Part shown: piece after piece, positions 1 to 7,132 of the stretch
Numbering within the stretch: position 1 is the stretch's first letter
Layout of the letters: every line of letters begins with the position of its first letter
Assembly (NCBI GenBank): GCA_910578985.1
Contig: CAJTSF010000040.1
Coordinates: 1-10,203 of the forward strand
Direction: 5' to 3'
DNA from: an uncultured Odoribacter sp.
GTDB taxonomy: Bacteria > Bacteroidota > Bacteroidia > Bacteroidales > Marinifilaceae
Length of the DNA: 10,203 nucleotides
The notes under the pieces: generated by a model
Told to the model about the DNA's origin: nothing
Database searches by the model: none
The model's input: the letters and a program-made list of their open reading frames with translations, nothing else
Program-made: the position numbers and the translations under genes

Positions 1-127
1 GCACCCCCTTGCCCAGTCCTTTCATCAGTTCGGGAATCTTCTTGCCGCCGAAGAACAGCAGCACGACCAACGCAATCAGCAGTACTTCCTGCATACCCAA
101 ACCGCCGATAAACAATAGCTTGCTCAT
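1..127 (-). CDS. tatA: Sec-independent translocase TatA/E family protein (partial, N-terminus)
   Basis: TatA forms the protein-conducting part of the twin-arginine translocase, which exports folded, cofactor-loaded proteins. The 42 visible residues begin MSKLLFIGGLGMQ and hold one short hydrophobic helix (about residues 12-26). Then come the family hallmark hinge FFGGKKIPEL (25-34) and the start of the amphipathic helix (MKGLGKGV). The C-terminus lies outside the window. The start codon is 2 bp after the stop of the upstream S-component gene, so the two are almost certainly co-transcribed. The same operon encodes at least two proteins with twin-arginine signals and a third with an internal twin-arginine segment, so this copy may be tied to their export. 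TatA and TatE cannot be told apart from this fragment, and whether tatC follows cannot be seen. Confidence 0.9.
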   Translation of the reverse strand, partial: MSKLLFIGGLGMQEVLLIALVVLLFFGGKKIPELMKGLGKGV

Positions 128-129
128 GA

Positions 130-639
130 TTATTTACGAATTAAACGGTTAATAAATGCCCATCCGCCGAATACCTGTAAAAGCATTCCCGGAATGCCGA
201 TGCGAAAATCCTGCACGGCAAGATAAAAGTCACCTTTAATTGCCCATTCTCCCAATGTACCAACGATTTGATAAGCCATAACTACAATAAGCAACATCCA
301 TATAGAGACTTTTTTGAAGCGTGTAGCAACAATTCCTGCGAAACCAGCCAATAATGCCGATTTTAACAAAATTGCAGGTAATCCGCTGACAGCTGGCATA
401 CCAAACAACAAGGAATTTATCAGAGGCGAAGCAATGGCTGTAAGAATCCCCACTCTCCATCCGTATTTATAAGCTCCAACGAGGGTGAAGAAATAGATGG
501 GCAGCCAAGTTATTCCACCTTGCGGTATAAGATGAAAAAACTGGGGAACGACAATATTGCCCAAAACGAATAACGAGGCTGCCGAATAGGTTTTCACGTT
601 ATTGTATTCCAATGAATAGAGTTTTACTGTTGTTTGCAT
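130..639 (-). CDS. ECF transporter S component-like membrane protein
   Basis: This 169-residue, very hydrophobic protein has about six predicted membrane segments (roughly 18-38, 43-60, 62-80, 87-105, 111-128, 146-164). That size and layout fit the substrate-binding S subunit of energy-coupling-factor vitamin transporters. The loop stretch PQGGITWLPIYF (39-50) and the small-residue-rich helices with LINSLLFG (73-80) support an S component. ECF S subunits capture a vitamin or metal in the inner membrane and use a separate T subunit and ATPases, none of which are in this window. The start at 639 (MQTTVKLYS) was chosen because a longer frame to 762 would run into the TonB receptor gene and adds a non-hydrophobic, unrelated tail. 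The 20-bp gap to the receptor suggests both handle the same cargo. The substrate cannot be named from sequence. Confidence 0.75.
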   Translation of the reverse strand: MQTTVKLYSLEYNNVKTYSAASLFVLGNIVVPQFFHLIPQGGITWLPIYFFTLVGAYKYGWRVGILTAIASPLINSLLFGMPAVSGLPAILLKSALLAGFAGIVATRFKKVSIWMLLIVVMAYQIVGTLGEWAIKGDFYLAVQDFRIGIPGMLLQVFGGWAFINRLIRK

Positions 640-659
640 ATGTGTATATTTGTTTAAGA

Positions 660-2576
660 TTAAAAATGAATGTTTATGCCGCCCATAACCGTTGCTCCCG
701 GCATGGGATAACCGGCGTTTATTTCGTATTTCTGAGCCATCAGGTTCTCGCCACGCAACCACAGGTCAAGCCATTGGGTCGCAGAAAACTGGCCGCGCAA
801 GTTCCATAATACAAAGTTTTCTGTAACGGGATTATCTCCCACAGAGGTATAAAGTCCGTCAATATACTGGATACCGGAGGAAACGCTCCAACGTCCCTTG
901 GTGAAACTACCTCCGGCATAAAGCTTGTGTTCCGGGGCAGCAATTACCGGATTTTTCATGTGCAGGAAACTATAGTTAGCATCTACCGACCAATACGCAT
1001 TGATTCGATATGCGGCCATCAATTCCACACCGGCATTATCTATCTTTCCGGAGTTTTGATTGAGCATTCCCGACCCATTAGGATTGGGCAAGGTCATAAT
1101 CAGGTTCTTTCCGTCGATGTAGAAAACGTTCACACCATAGTTCAAACGACCGTTCAGCAGGGTTTGCGACAGGGCTATTTCATAGTTCCACATTGATTCC
1201 GGTTTCAAATCGGGATTCTGCGGAGGAAACATATACATCTCACGCAGAATCGGGTAACGGAAACCTTCTGATGCAGAGGCTTTCAACTCAATGGCAGATG
1301 GCAGATGGAAAGCAAGCCCCGCCTGCGGTATCCATTCCGTACCAATCCTTGAATGATTGTCCACGCGAATCCCGGCATTCAAAGTAAGCCATTTACCAAT
1401 GTCCTGACGGAAGTCCACGTATCCGGCAATCTCATCTTCATGCTTGTCAACCAAATCATTGCGAGTTCCCTCTCTTTCGCCTGCCACATAATCAGTCCAT
1501 GCTTTACCGCCATACCTGAACCAGTCGAATCCGAATGTGATACGATTTCCCTTGAAGAACTGCGCACTTTGGTACAGCGACACGCCCATCATGTTGTCCC
1601 TTGACTTAAAACGCCCGTCCTGCGCAGTCTCACCTGCACTTGGGGTATAACCGTCGTTTATCCAATGGTTCCCCCAGTTGTAGAAGAAACTGGCCGCACC
1701 CGAAGTTCGCTGGTAATGGTTGGTCACGGCAAAAGAAGATACCCCTCGTGTGATGCGCTGGTAGGCGTCAACGAGCGGAGCCGATACCTGACCAGGATAG
1801 GAAGCATTGAAATGCGTCACGTTCACATCGGCATACATGTTCCAGTTATCCGTCACGTCATATCCCACTTTGGCGTATCCTCCATATTGCTCGAATCCCA
1901 TATCATCACGGTGTCCGTCTGTGCGGTTGTACGAGCCGCTGACTATGGACGAGAATCGTCCTTTCCGGACCATATTGGTCAGTTCGGTTTCGAGCGTGTT
2001 GTACGAGCCGTATCCCGCATGAAGATTGGTGCGTACTCCGTCTTCGTGCATTTTTCTGGTCACGACATTGACCACACCACCCATCGCATTCGAACCGTAG
2101 AGCACGGAGGCCGGACCTCTCAGAACTTCAACCTTATCTGCCAATAAAGACTGGTAAGCATCGGCAATCGGATGTCCGAAAATACCAGCATATTGAGGAT
2201 GTCCGTCTATCAGCACCATCATTCGTGCCGTACCGCCTGAAAGTCCGCGAAGAGATATTCCACCGGCAGCACCGCCCGATACGCCGTAACCCATTATACC
2301 ACGTGCGGTAGTAAAAAGTCCCGGTACGTTTTCGGTAAGCACAGGCAGCAGCGAAGGCTGCATGGCTTGTTCTATCTTCCGGCGGTTTACCACGGAAACC
2401 GTTTGCGACAGATGGCGCACATCCGTTGCATCACGTGTTCCTGTCACTACAACTTCGCCTATCGTGTACGAGCGCGTACTATCTGCAACTTCCTGAGCCC
2501 GACTTCCTTCGGGATAAAATAAGGAGGTGCACAATATTATAGAACCTAAACATTGTCGTATTTTTCTATTTATCAT
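660..2576 (-). CDS. TonB-dependent outer-membrane receptor
   Basis: This 638-residue protein should be a 22-stranded outer-membrane barrel importing a scarce ligand with TonB energy. A Sec signal peptide covers about residues 1-27, ending at SRA/QE. A TonB-box-like segment follows (GEVVVTGTRD, about 41-50), then the plug domain with LRGLSGGTARMMVLIDG and VEVLRGPASVLYGSNAMGG. The rest alternates in barrel fashion and ends in GGINIHF with a terminal aromatic residue, as outer-membrane insertion requires. It lacks the N-terminal carboxypeptidase-like domain and SusD partner of glycan SusC proteins, so it belongs to the BtuB/FepA-like class for cofactors, siderophores or metals. Its ATG overlaps the DUF1893 stop (ATGA), and an S component follows 20 bp downstream, favouring a vitamin-like ligand. 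No B12 riboswitch was recognised nearby, so a BtuB label is not justified. Confidence 0.93.
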   Translation of the reverse strand: MINRKIRQCLGSIILCTSLFYPEGSRAQEVADSTRSYTIGEVVVTGTRDATDVRHLSQTVSVVNRRKIEQAMQPSLLPVLTENVPGLFTTARGIMGYGVSGGAAGGISLRGLSGGTARMMVLIDGHPQYAGIFGHPIADAYQSLLADKVEVLRGPASVLYGSNAMGGVVNVVTRKMHEDGVRTNLHAGYGSYNTLETELTNMVRKGRFSSIVSGSYNRTDGHRDDMGFEQYGGYAKVGYDVTDNWNMYADVNVTHFNASYPGQVSAPLVDAYQRITRGVSSFAVTNHYQRTSGAASFFYNWGNHWINDGYTPSAGETAQDGRFKSRDNMMGVSLYQSAQFFKGNRITFGFDWFRYGGKAWTDYVAGEREGTRNDLVDKHEDEIAGYVDFRQDIGKWLTLNAGIRVDNHSRIGTEWIPQAGLAFHLPSAIELKASASEGFRYPILREMYMFPPQNPDLKPESMWNYEIALSQTLLNGRLNYGVNVFYIDGKNLIMTLPNPNGSGMLNQNSGKIDNAGVELMAAYRINAYWSVDANYSFLHMKNPVIAAPEHKLYAGGSFTKGRWSVSSGIQYIDGLYTSVGDNPVTENFVLWNLRGQFSATQWLDLWLRGENLMAQKYEINAGYPMPGATVMGGINIHF

Positions 2577-2989
2577 ATTGCTGATTCATTCATAAAATCA
2601 TGAATAAACGGCAGACATTCCACTGCCGTTTTACAATCCTTGCACAAAATCTCCACCGGACAGAAGCCATCTCCTTTGCGGTTGATGATATTAGGGACTT
2701 TCTTGGCGAAACGGAACGATATACCGGAATCTTCAAGCAGTCCGAGAGCGGACGTACTGATAACACCGGCAAAGAGTTCCCGGACGCCGCCCAGTATCAG
2801 CAACGCGGCAGCCCCTTTGCCGACCACTTTATCCGCCACGGACGCACCCCGTAGCCAATCGGGATGTTCTGTCAGGAGACCATACAAGTCGGATATACCT
2901 CGACCGTCGAATGTGCGGATTCCGTCACCGGCTACCACCAAGGAATGGCTGCCGTCTTGCAGTATCTGAACCAGTTCGTCCATCATCAT
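2573..2989 (-). CDS. DUF1893 domain protein (cytidine-deaminase-like fold)
   Basis: This 138-residue protein resembles DUF1893, the family of Thermotoga TM1506, which has a cytidine-deaminase-like fold but no known function. Family-type landmarks are DKVVGKGAAALLILGGV (53-69), the segment around ELFAGVISTSALGLLEDSGI (71-90), and VPNIINRKGDGFCPVE (98-113). Four cysteines near the end (C110, C116, C119, C125; spacing CX5CX2CX5C) could bind a metal or a cluster. There is no signal peptide, so it is expected in the cytoplasm, unlike most of its operon partners. Three successive ATG codons occur at 2989, 2986 and 2983; the first makes a 4-bp ATGA overlap with the aldo/keto reductase stop. Its own stop overlaps the receptor start in the same way, so translation is probably coupled on both sides. 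The role in the operon is unknown. Confidence 0.8.
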   Translation of the reverse strand: MMMDELVQILQDGSHSLVVAGDGIRTFDGRGISDLYGLLTEHPDWLRGASVADKVVGKGAAALLILGGVRELFAGVISTSALGLLEDSGISFRFAKKVPNIINRKGDGFCPVEILCKDCKTAVECLPFIHDFMNESAI

Positions 2990-4398
2990 CCGATTTCCTG
3001 TTTCAGCCGTTCCACGTATGCGTCTATCCGATGCAGTTCCTTCGGGATATCGATACGCTGCGGACAATGAACGCTGCACTGGTTGCAGCCGATGCACCGG
3101 TTCGCCTGACGCAATTTCGGAACATTACGGTCGTAGCCCACGAGAAAGGCCCGGCGTGCTTTTCTGTAATTCTCCTCCTGCATGCTTTCCGGGATGTTCC
3201 CTTCATTCAGACATTTATTGTAATGGAGCAGAATGGCCGGAATATCCAAACCATACGGACAAGGCATACAATATTTGCAGTCGTTGCAGGGAATCGTGTC
3301 GAACTGCATCATACGTGTAGCCGTCTCTTGCAGGAACCTGAAATCGTCCTCCGTCAGCGGCTTCAAAGGAGCGTAAGTGCGCAGGTTGTCCTCCAAATGC
3401 TCCATACGGGTCATGCCGCTCAATACGGTATGCACGCCCGGCAGGCTGCCGGCAAAACGGAACGCCCACGAAGCCACGCTCATCTCCGGCTCGCGCTGCT
3501 TGAGGCGGGCTACGATGGTGCTCGGCACATTGGAAAGCCGGCCGCCTAACAGCGGTTCCATGATAACAGCCGGAATACCGCGCTTTTCCAGTTCGCCATA
3601 CAGGTATTCGGCATCTGTATTCCGAGGATTAATTTGCTTGGCGTACTTCCAGTCCAGATAATTCAACTGGATTTGCACAAAGTCCCACTTGTATTCATCG
3701 TGTCGGGAGAGCAGATAATCGAACACCCGGACATCTCCGTGATAGGAGAATCCGAGGTTGCGGATACGACCCGACTTGCGCTCCTCCAACAGAAAGTCGA
3801 GGATACCGTTATTCATGTAGCGGTTTTCAAACTCCTCCATGCCATCACCCATCCCTACGCCGTGCAGAAGCAAATAGTCTATATAATCCACCTGCAACTC
3901 TTTCAACGAATTGCGGTACATGGCAATGGAGGCTTCCCGGCTCCATGTGGCCGGGGAGAAATTGGACAGCTTGGTGGCGATGAAATACTTGTCGCGCGGA
4001 TGACGGCTCAGGGCAATACCGGTGGCGTGTTCCGACTTGCCCCGGCAATAGGCGGGCGACGTGTCGAAATAGTTCACTCCGTGGGCAATGGCATAGTCCA
4101 CCAGCTCGTTTACCATCTCCTGGTCTATCTCCTCATTTCCTTCGCGGGCACTACGGCCACCGACAGAGGGCAGGCGCATCATACCGAAACCCAGCAACGA
4201 CACCTTGTCGCCTGATGTCGGATTCGTCCGGTAAGTCATCCGGTCCGTAGGGATTTCTCCGGCTGCGGTCGTCAATGTCCCGTCTTTCCCGCCACCCACG
4301 CAAGCCGACAGTCCGGTCGTGGCCACTCCGGCGGCTCCTATTGTTTTCAGAAAATCCCGGCGGGACAGGACTTTCTTCTTTTTATCTTGATTGCTCAT
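2986..4398 (-). CDS. Tat-exported aldo/keto reductase lipoprotein with C-terminal 4Fe-4S motifs
   Basis: This 470-residue protein begins with a twin-arginine signal (SRRDFLK, 12-18) and a short hydrophobic stretch ending in the lipobox LSAC (30-33). It is therefore predicted to be exported folded and lipid-anchored at C33. No acidic surface-export signal follows the cysteine, so a periplasm-facing position is likelier than the cell surface. The aldo/keto reductase barrel spans about 55-345 and keeps the catalytic tetrad D112, Y117, K143 and H179. The tail carries CNDCKYCMPC (371-380) and CIGCNQCSVHC (435-445), enough for one or two 4Fe-4S clusters. Family members normally reduce carbonyls with NADPH. 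The periplasm lacks a free NADPH pool, so electrons may instead arrive through the clusters from the two genes upstream; this is inference. It lies 21 bp after the polyferredoxin gene. Confidence 0.92.
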   Translation of the reverse strand: MSNQDKKKKVLSRRDFLKTIGAAGVATTGLSACVGGGKDGTLTTAAGEIPTDRMTYRTNPTSGDKVSLLGFGMMRLPSVGGRSAREGNEEIDQEMVNELVDYAIAHGVNYFDTSPAYCRGKSEHATGIALSRHPRDKYFIATKLSNFSPATWSREASIAMYRNSLKELQVDYIDYLLLHGVGMGDGMEEFENRYMNNGILDFLLEERKSGRIRNLGFSYHGDVRVFDYLLSRHDEYKWDFVQIQLNYLDWKYAKQINPRNTDAEYLYGELEKRGIPAVIMEPLLGGRLSNVPSTIVARLKQREPEMSVASWAFRFAGSLPGVHTVLSGMTRMEHLEDNLRTYAPLKPLTEDDFRFLQETATRMMQFDTIPCNDCKYCMPCPYGLDIPAILLHYNKCLNEGNIPESMQEENYRKARRAFLVGYDRNVPKLRQANRCIGCNQCSVHCPQRIDIPKELHRIDAYVERLKQEIG

Positions 4399-4419
4399 AT
4401 TCTTTCTGCTTATAAAGTT

Positions 4420-5931
4420 TTACATCACGCTGTGCATCGTGTGTCCTTCCACATAGATGGCACTGAACGGACGTGCCGGGCACAGATTCTCGCATGCGCC
4501 GCACCCGATGCACCGTTCGGCATTCACAACGGGGATTTTGACCGAGTTCACATCTTCACTGTCTGACGGAACCATCAGTATTGCGCCCGAAGGACAATGG
4601 CGGGCACAGTTGCCGCACTCCACACCGTCGGTCAACGGAATGCAATTTTTCCTGATCCATACGGCATGACCGATGCGGGCGGATGATTTCTCCTCGATGG
4701 TAATCGGACGGATGGCTCCTGCGGGACATACATCGGAGCAGCGCGTACACTCCGGACGGCAATATCCCCGTTCGTAGGACATTTCGGGTTGCATCAGTTT
4801 CTGCAAGTCGGTCGAAGGACGGAGCACGTTATTGGGGCATGCCGACACGCAAAGCTGGCAGGCCGTACAATGCTGTGCAAAATGGCGTGCGCTCCATGCA
4901 CCCGGCGGTACAATCGGCGTGGCACGTACCGGAATCTTTTTGTCCTCGATGACCGCCAGTCCGCCGTCCACTTTCTTCTCCTGCGCTTTCACCGCTGATG
5001 TGGCGGCAAGCACGGCTGTTGCCGAAAGGAAGTTGCGGCGGGCGGTATCAATCTGGCTGTTATCGGCTTTCGGGTTCTCTTCTTTTCCGGTCTTTTTATC
5101 CGAAGCCTTTGTTCTCATTCGGAACCCGATAGCTCCGTGCTTGCAGGTATCGAGACAGTCCATACAAACCACACAACGGCTGTAATCTATCCGATGCTCC
5201 TTGCCATCGATACACGCCGCCTTGCATTTGCGAGAACAGAGACCGCAACGGTTGCATTTGCTTTCGTCGATTGTGATACGGAACAGGGAAAAACGGGAAA
5301 AAAATCCCAATACCGTTCCCACAGGGCAAATCGTATTACAGTAAGTACGTCCGTTCCGCCATGCCAGCACGGCAAGCACAATGAATGTTGTGACAGCAAT
5401 CACAAACGTAGACAGGCTCTTCATCCATACCTCCGTTTCATAAAAGGCGTAACTGTCCGCCCGCTCGGCGAAATAGGCCAGCAGGTTATTTCCCAAACGG
5501 TATATCGGAGCAAAAAGATTGGACGCGATACGCCCGTAAGAGCTGTACGGTGCCAGCAAGGCCACGAAAGAGTCGATACCGGCAATCAGGGCTGCAACGA
5601 ACAGCACCAGCACACAGTAGCGCAGCCACTTCTTTTCCGGGGAGTAGGAAAAGCGATACCGTTTCTTCTTCCGCCGTCCGCTTATCCACGATACGATGTC
5701 TTGCATCACGCCCAGCGGACAGATGACCGAGCAATAGACACGGCCTGCAAGCAACGTCAGCAGAACCAACGCGATCACCACTTCCGCATTCAAGGCAAGC
5801 AATGCGGGCAGAAATTGTATTTTTGCCGTCCAGCCCAGCCACGCATGAACCGTTCCCGTAAAGTCGAGGAACAGAGCCGTAACCGCCAGAAAAAACAATA
5901 CGGCAAATGTCAGTCTTATTTTTCTCAACAT
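4420..5931 (-). CDS. NapH-like membrane polyferredoxin fused to a NapG-like Fe-S domain
   Basis: This 503-residue protein looks like two modules of a quinol-to-periplasm electron relay in one chain. The first has about four membrane helices (5-25, 45-63, 105-125, 172-192), the two CX3CP motifs of NapH/NosR proteins (C67-P72, C198-P203), and two ferredoxin motifs (C226/229/232/236 and C253/256/259/263). A charged linker (271-297) leads to a second signal-like segment with twin arginines, TARRNFLS (296-303), then a weak hydrophobic run to about 316 ending in AVKA/Q. After it come about four cysteine motifs beginning at C355, C391, C430 and C474, as in NapG-type proteins. NapH is known to oxidise quinol and pass electrons to NapG. 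The fusion would place clusters on both sides of the membrane. No Nap or Nos catalytic subunit is present, so the acceptor is probably a neighbouring exported redox protein. Confidence 0.87.
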   Translation of the reverse strand: MLRKIRLTFAVLFFLAVTALFLDFTGTVHAWLGWTAKIQFLPALLALNAEVVIALVLLTLLAGRVYCSVICPLGVMQDIVSWISGRRKKKRYRFSYSPEKKWLRYCVLVLFVAALIAGIDSFVALLAPYSSYGRIASNLFAPIYRLGNNLLAYFAERADSYAFYETEVWMKSLSTFVIAVTTFIVLAVLAWRNGRTYCNTICPVGTVLGFFSRFSLFRITIDESKCNRCGLCSRKCKAACIDGKEHRIDYSRCVVCMDCLDTCKHGAIGFRMRTKASDKKTGKEENPKADNSQIDTARRNFLSATAVLAATSAVKAQEKKVDGGLAVIEDKKIPVRATPIVPPGAWSARHFAQHCTACQLCVSACPNNVLRPSTDLQKLMQPEMSYERGYCRPECTRCSDVCPAGAIRPITIEEKSSARIGHAVWIRKNCIPLTDGVECGNCARHCPSGAILMVPSDSEDVNSVKIPVVNAERCIGCGACENLCPARPFSAIYVEGHTMHSVM

Positions 5932-5946
5932 AACTTCTTATGATTA

Positions 5947-6888
5947 TTATAGTTTCTGATTGTTCGCCAGCTTTAAGTCCATCAACGAAATGTGCTCGTT
6001 GCGGTATCTCGCATTGGGATTCTTTTCCGTTCCATCAGGGAATGAACCGTCTTCCGACTTACGGAACTGTATGGCTTTCTGCGGACAGTTCTGTATGCAG
6101 GCGAAACAGAACTCGCAGTCGCCGGACATCTTCACGCCTCTCGATGTCAGCTCATAGTTGCCGCGAGGACACACGTATGTACAGATTCCGCAGTCGATAC
6201 AGGCATCGGTCACGGTAAAACTCTTTTCGCTTTTCATCAGAAAGCCCACCTCCGGATCGAGCCTCGTCCTCTGCATGAATCCACGGTGCATCTGGCGTTC
6301 TTCTTCCGTTACCGGTTCGTGCCAATGTCTCCGTCCGTTGATGTCCGTCGTTATCTTCTGCAAATTTTCGGGGATATGCTTATCCATCTTGATTTGCTCG
6401 TTCATGTCGAAGTTGGGCAGCCAGTTATCCACCATGATGATGGTGTTGATGTAATCGAACGCATTTCTCGCTTTTCGGGATACGCTGTCCCAAATCTCCA
6501 CCGCATCGCATTTTCTCGCACCGTAGGTGAGGACAGCGAACTTGTATCCGGCTTTCAATTTCGCCTTCTGAACGAACTGCCGGACCATATAGGGAGGCAT
6601 GTGCCCGTAGATAGGATAAACGATACCGATTTCATCCGCTTCAAATTCATATTTCCCTTGCTTCACCATCTGTGGAATACTCAACAGTTCCGTATTCTCT
6701 TCGGCCAACTGGCGGGCGATATACAGGCTGTTGCCCGTCCCGGTAAAATAAAAGATAATCCGTTTGCTCTTTTTTGCTTCGCAGGATGCCAGTGAAAGCA
6801 GCCCTGAAGAGGCGACCGCACCGCTCACTACGGCAGCCCCCATACGTTTCAGGGCATCCCGACGGCTGATTTTATTATCCGTACTCAT
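5947..6888 (-). CDS. Tat-exported flavodoxin/ferredoxin (EFR1-type) lipoprotein
   Basis: This 313-residue protein is the first gene of the long minus-strand operon. It starts with a twin-arginine signal (SRRDALK, 8-14), a hydrophobic stretch and the lipobox LASC (33-36), predicting export in folded form and lipid attachment at C36. Basic residues follow the cysteine, with no surface-export signal, so it should face the periplasm. A flavodoxin-like domain follows, with the FMN phosphate loop FTGTGNSLYIAR (48-59). Two 4Fe-4S motifs come next (C230/233/236/240 and C258/261/264/268). The order matches the EFR1 family, usually cytoplasmic electron carriers. Tat export makes sense because FMN and clusters must be inserted before translocation. 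The next gene lies 15 bp downstream and encodes a membrane electron relay, the likely donor. The true redox partner is not known. Confidence 0.9.
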   Translation of the reverse strand: MSTDNKISRRDALKRMGAAVVSGAVASSGLLSLASCEAKKSKRIIFYFTGTGNSLYIARQLAEENTELLSIPQMVKQGKYEFEADEIGIVYPIYGHMPPYMVRQFVQKAKLKAGYKFAVLTYGARKCDAVEIWDSVSRKARNAFDYINTIIMVDNWLPNFDMNEQIKMDKHIPENLQKITTDINGRRHWHEPVTEEERQMHRGFMQRTRLDPEVGFLMKSEKSFTVTDACIDCGICTYVCPRGNYELTSRGVKMSGDCEFCFACIQNCPQKAIQFRKSEDGSFPDGTEKNPNARYRNEHISLMDLKLANNQKL

Positions 6889-6972
6889 ATCTCTGATTCT
6901 TAATGGTTATTGTAATTATTCACTTTCGTGCAATTTTTCTCTGCCTCGGCTTGTCAAAAAGGCTGTCTTTTG

Positions 6973-6980
6973 CAAAGATA
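6973..6980 (-). promoter_or_regulatory. Probable -7 box of the Tat/redox operon promoter
   Basis: On the minus strand these bases read TATCTTTG, an exact match to the Bacteroidetes sigma-ABfr -7 consensus TAnnTTTG. Transcription would begin around 6965, giving a 5' leader of roughly 75 nt before the flavodoxin/ferredoxin ATG at 6888. No clear TTTG -33 element sits 19-21 bp upstream, so the promoter may be weak or need an activator. A small inverted repeat, TCTTT-TGC-AAAGA (6966-6978 on the plus strand), overlaps the box. Confidence 0.5.
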
Positions 6981-7063
6981 GATAATGCCTCCAAGAGCGG
7001 TCTTACAGAAATTTCGGGACGTAATGCAATTTTTACGGTAAATTTCCTGCCCTCCGGATATGT

Positions 7064-7096
7064 AAAAGCCATACCTCCAAACGGAAGAATGGCCTT
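7064..7096 (-). terminator. Intrinsic terminator after the RibD-C-like gene
   Basis: Read on the minus strand, AAGGCCAT (7096-7089) can pair with ATGGCTTT (7072-7065) through eight positions including one G-U. After a single U-U mismatch, CTTCC (7087-7083) pairs with GGAGG (7078-7074), again with one G-U, around a four-base GTTT loop. The strand ends in four U residues. The hairpin starts about 37 bases after the stop of the gene ending at 7133 and lies upstream of the next promoter box. It would separate the two minus-strand transcripts. The U-tail is short and partly inside the stem, so termination may be incomplete. Confidence 0.6.
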
Positions 7097-7132
7097 ATTG
7101 TATCATTCCCTTTTCTGTTTTTTCATCTTGAT

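Noticed and set aside
640..762. N-terminal extension of the S-component protein to 762
   Set aside because: The extra 41 residues overlap the end of the TonB receptor gene, are not hydrophobic, and are out-of-frame receptor sequence.
1665..2147. 160-codon plus-strand frame inside the TonB receptor gene
   Set aside because: Antisense shadow of conserved plug and barrel coding sequence; no recognisable family or start signal.
2521..2530. Strong Shine-Dalgarno-like AAGGAGGTGC on the plus strand
   Set aside because: It lies in the signal-peptide coding region of the receptor on the opposite strand and no reading frame follows it.
660..2576. Naming the receptor BtuB or assigning a siderophore or heme substrate
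   Set aside because: No ligand-specific motif, riboswitch or cobalamin gene was seen; the receptor class alone does not fix the substrate.
5137..5943. 268-codon open frame on the plus strand opposite the polyferredoxin gene
   Set aside because: It lies wholly antisense to a well-supported gene, is rich in Arg, Gln and His without domain-like motifs, and is explained by the codon bias of the opposite strand.
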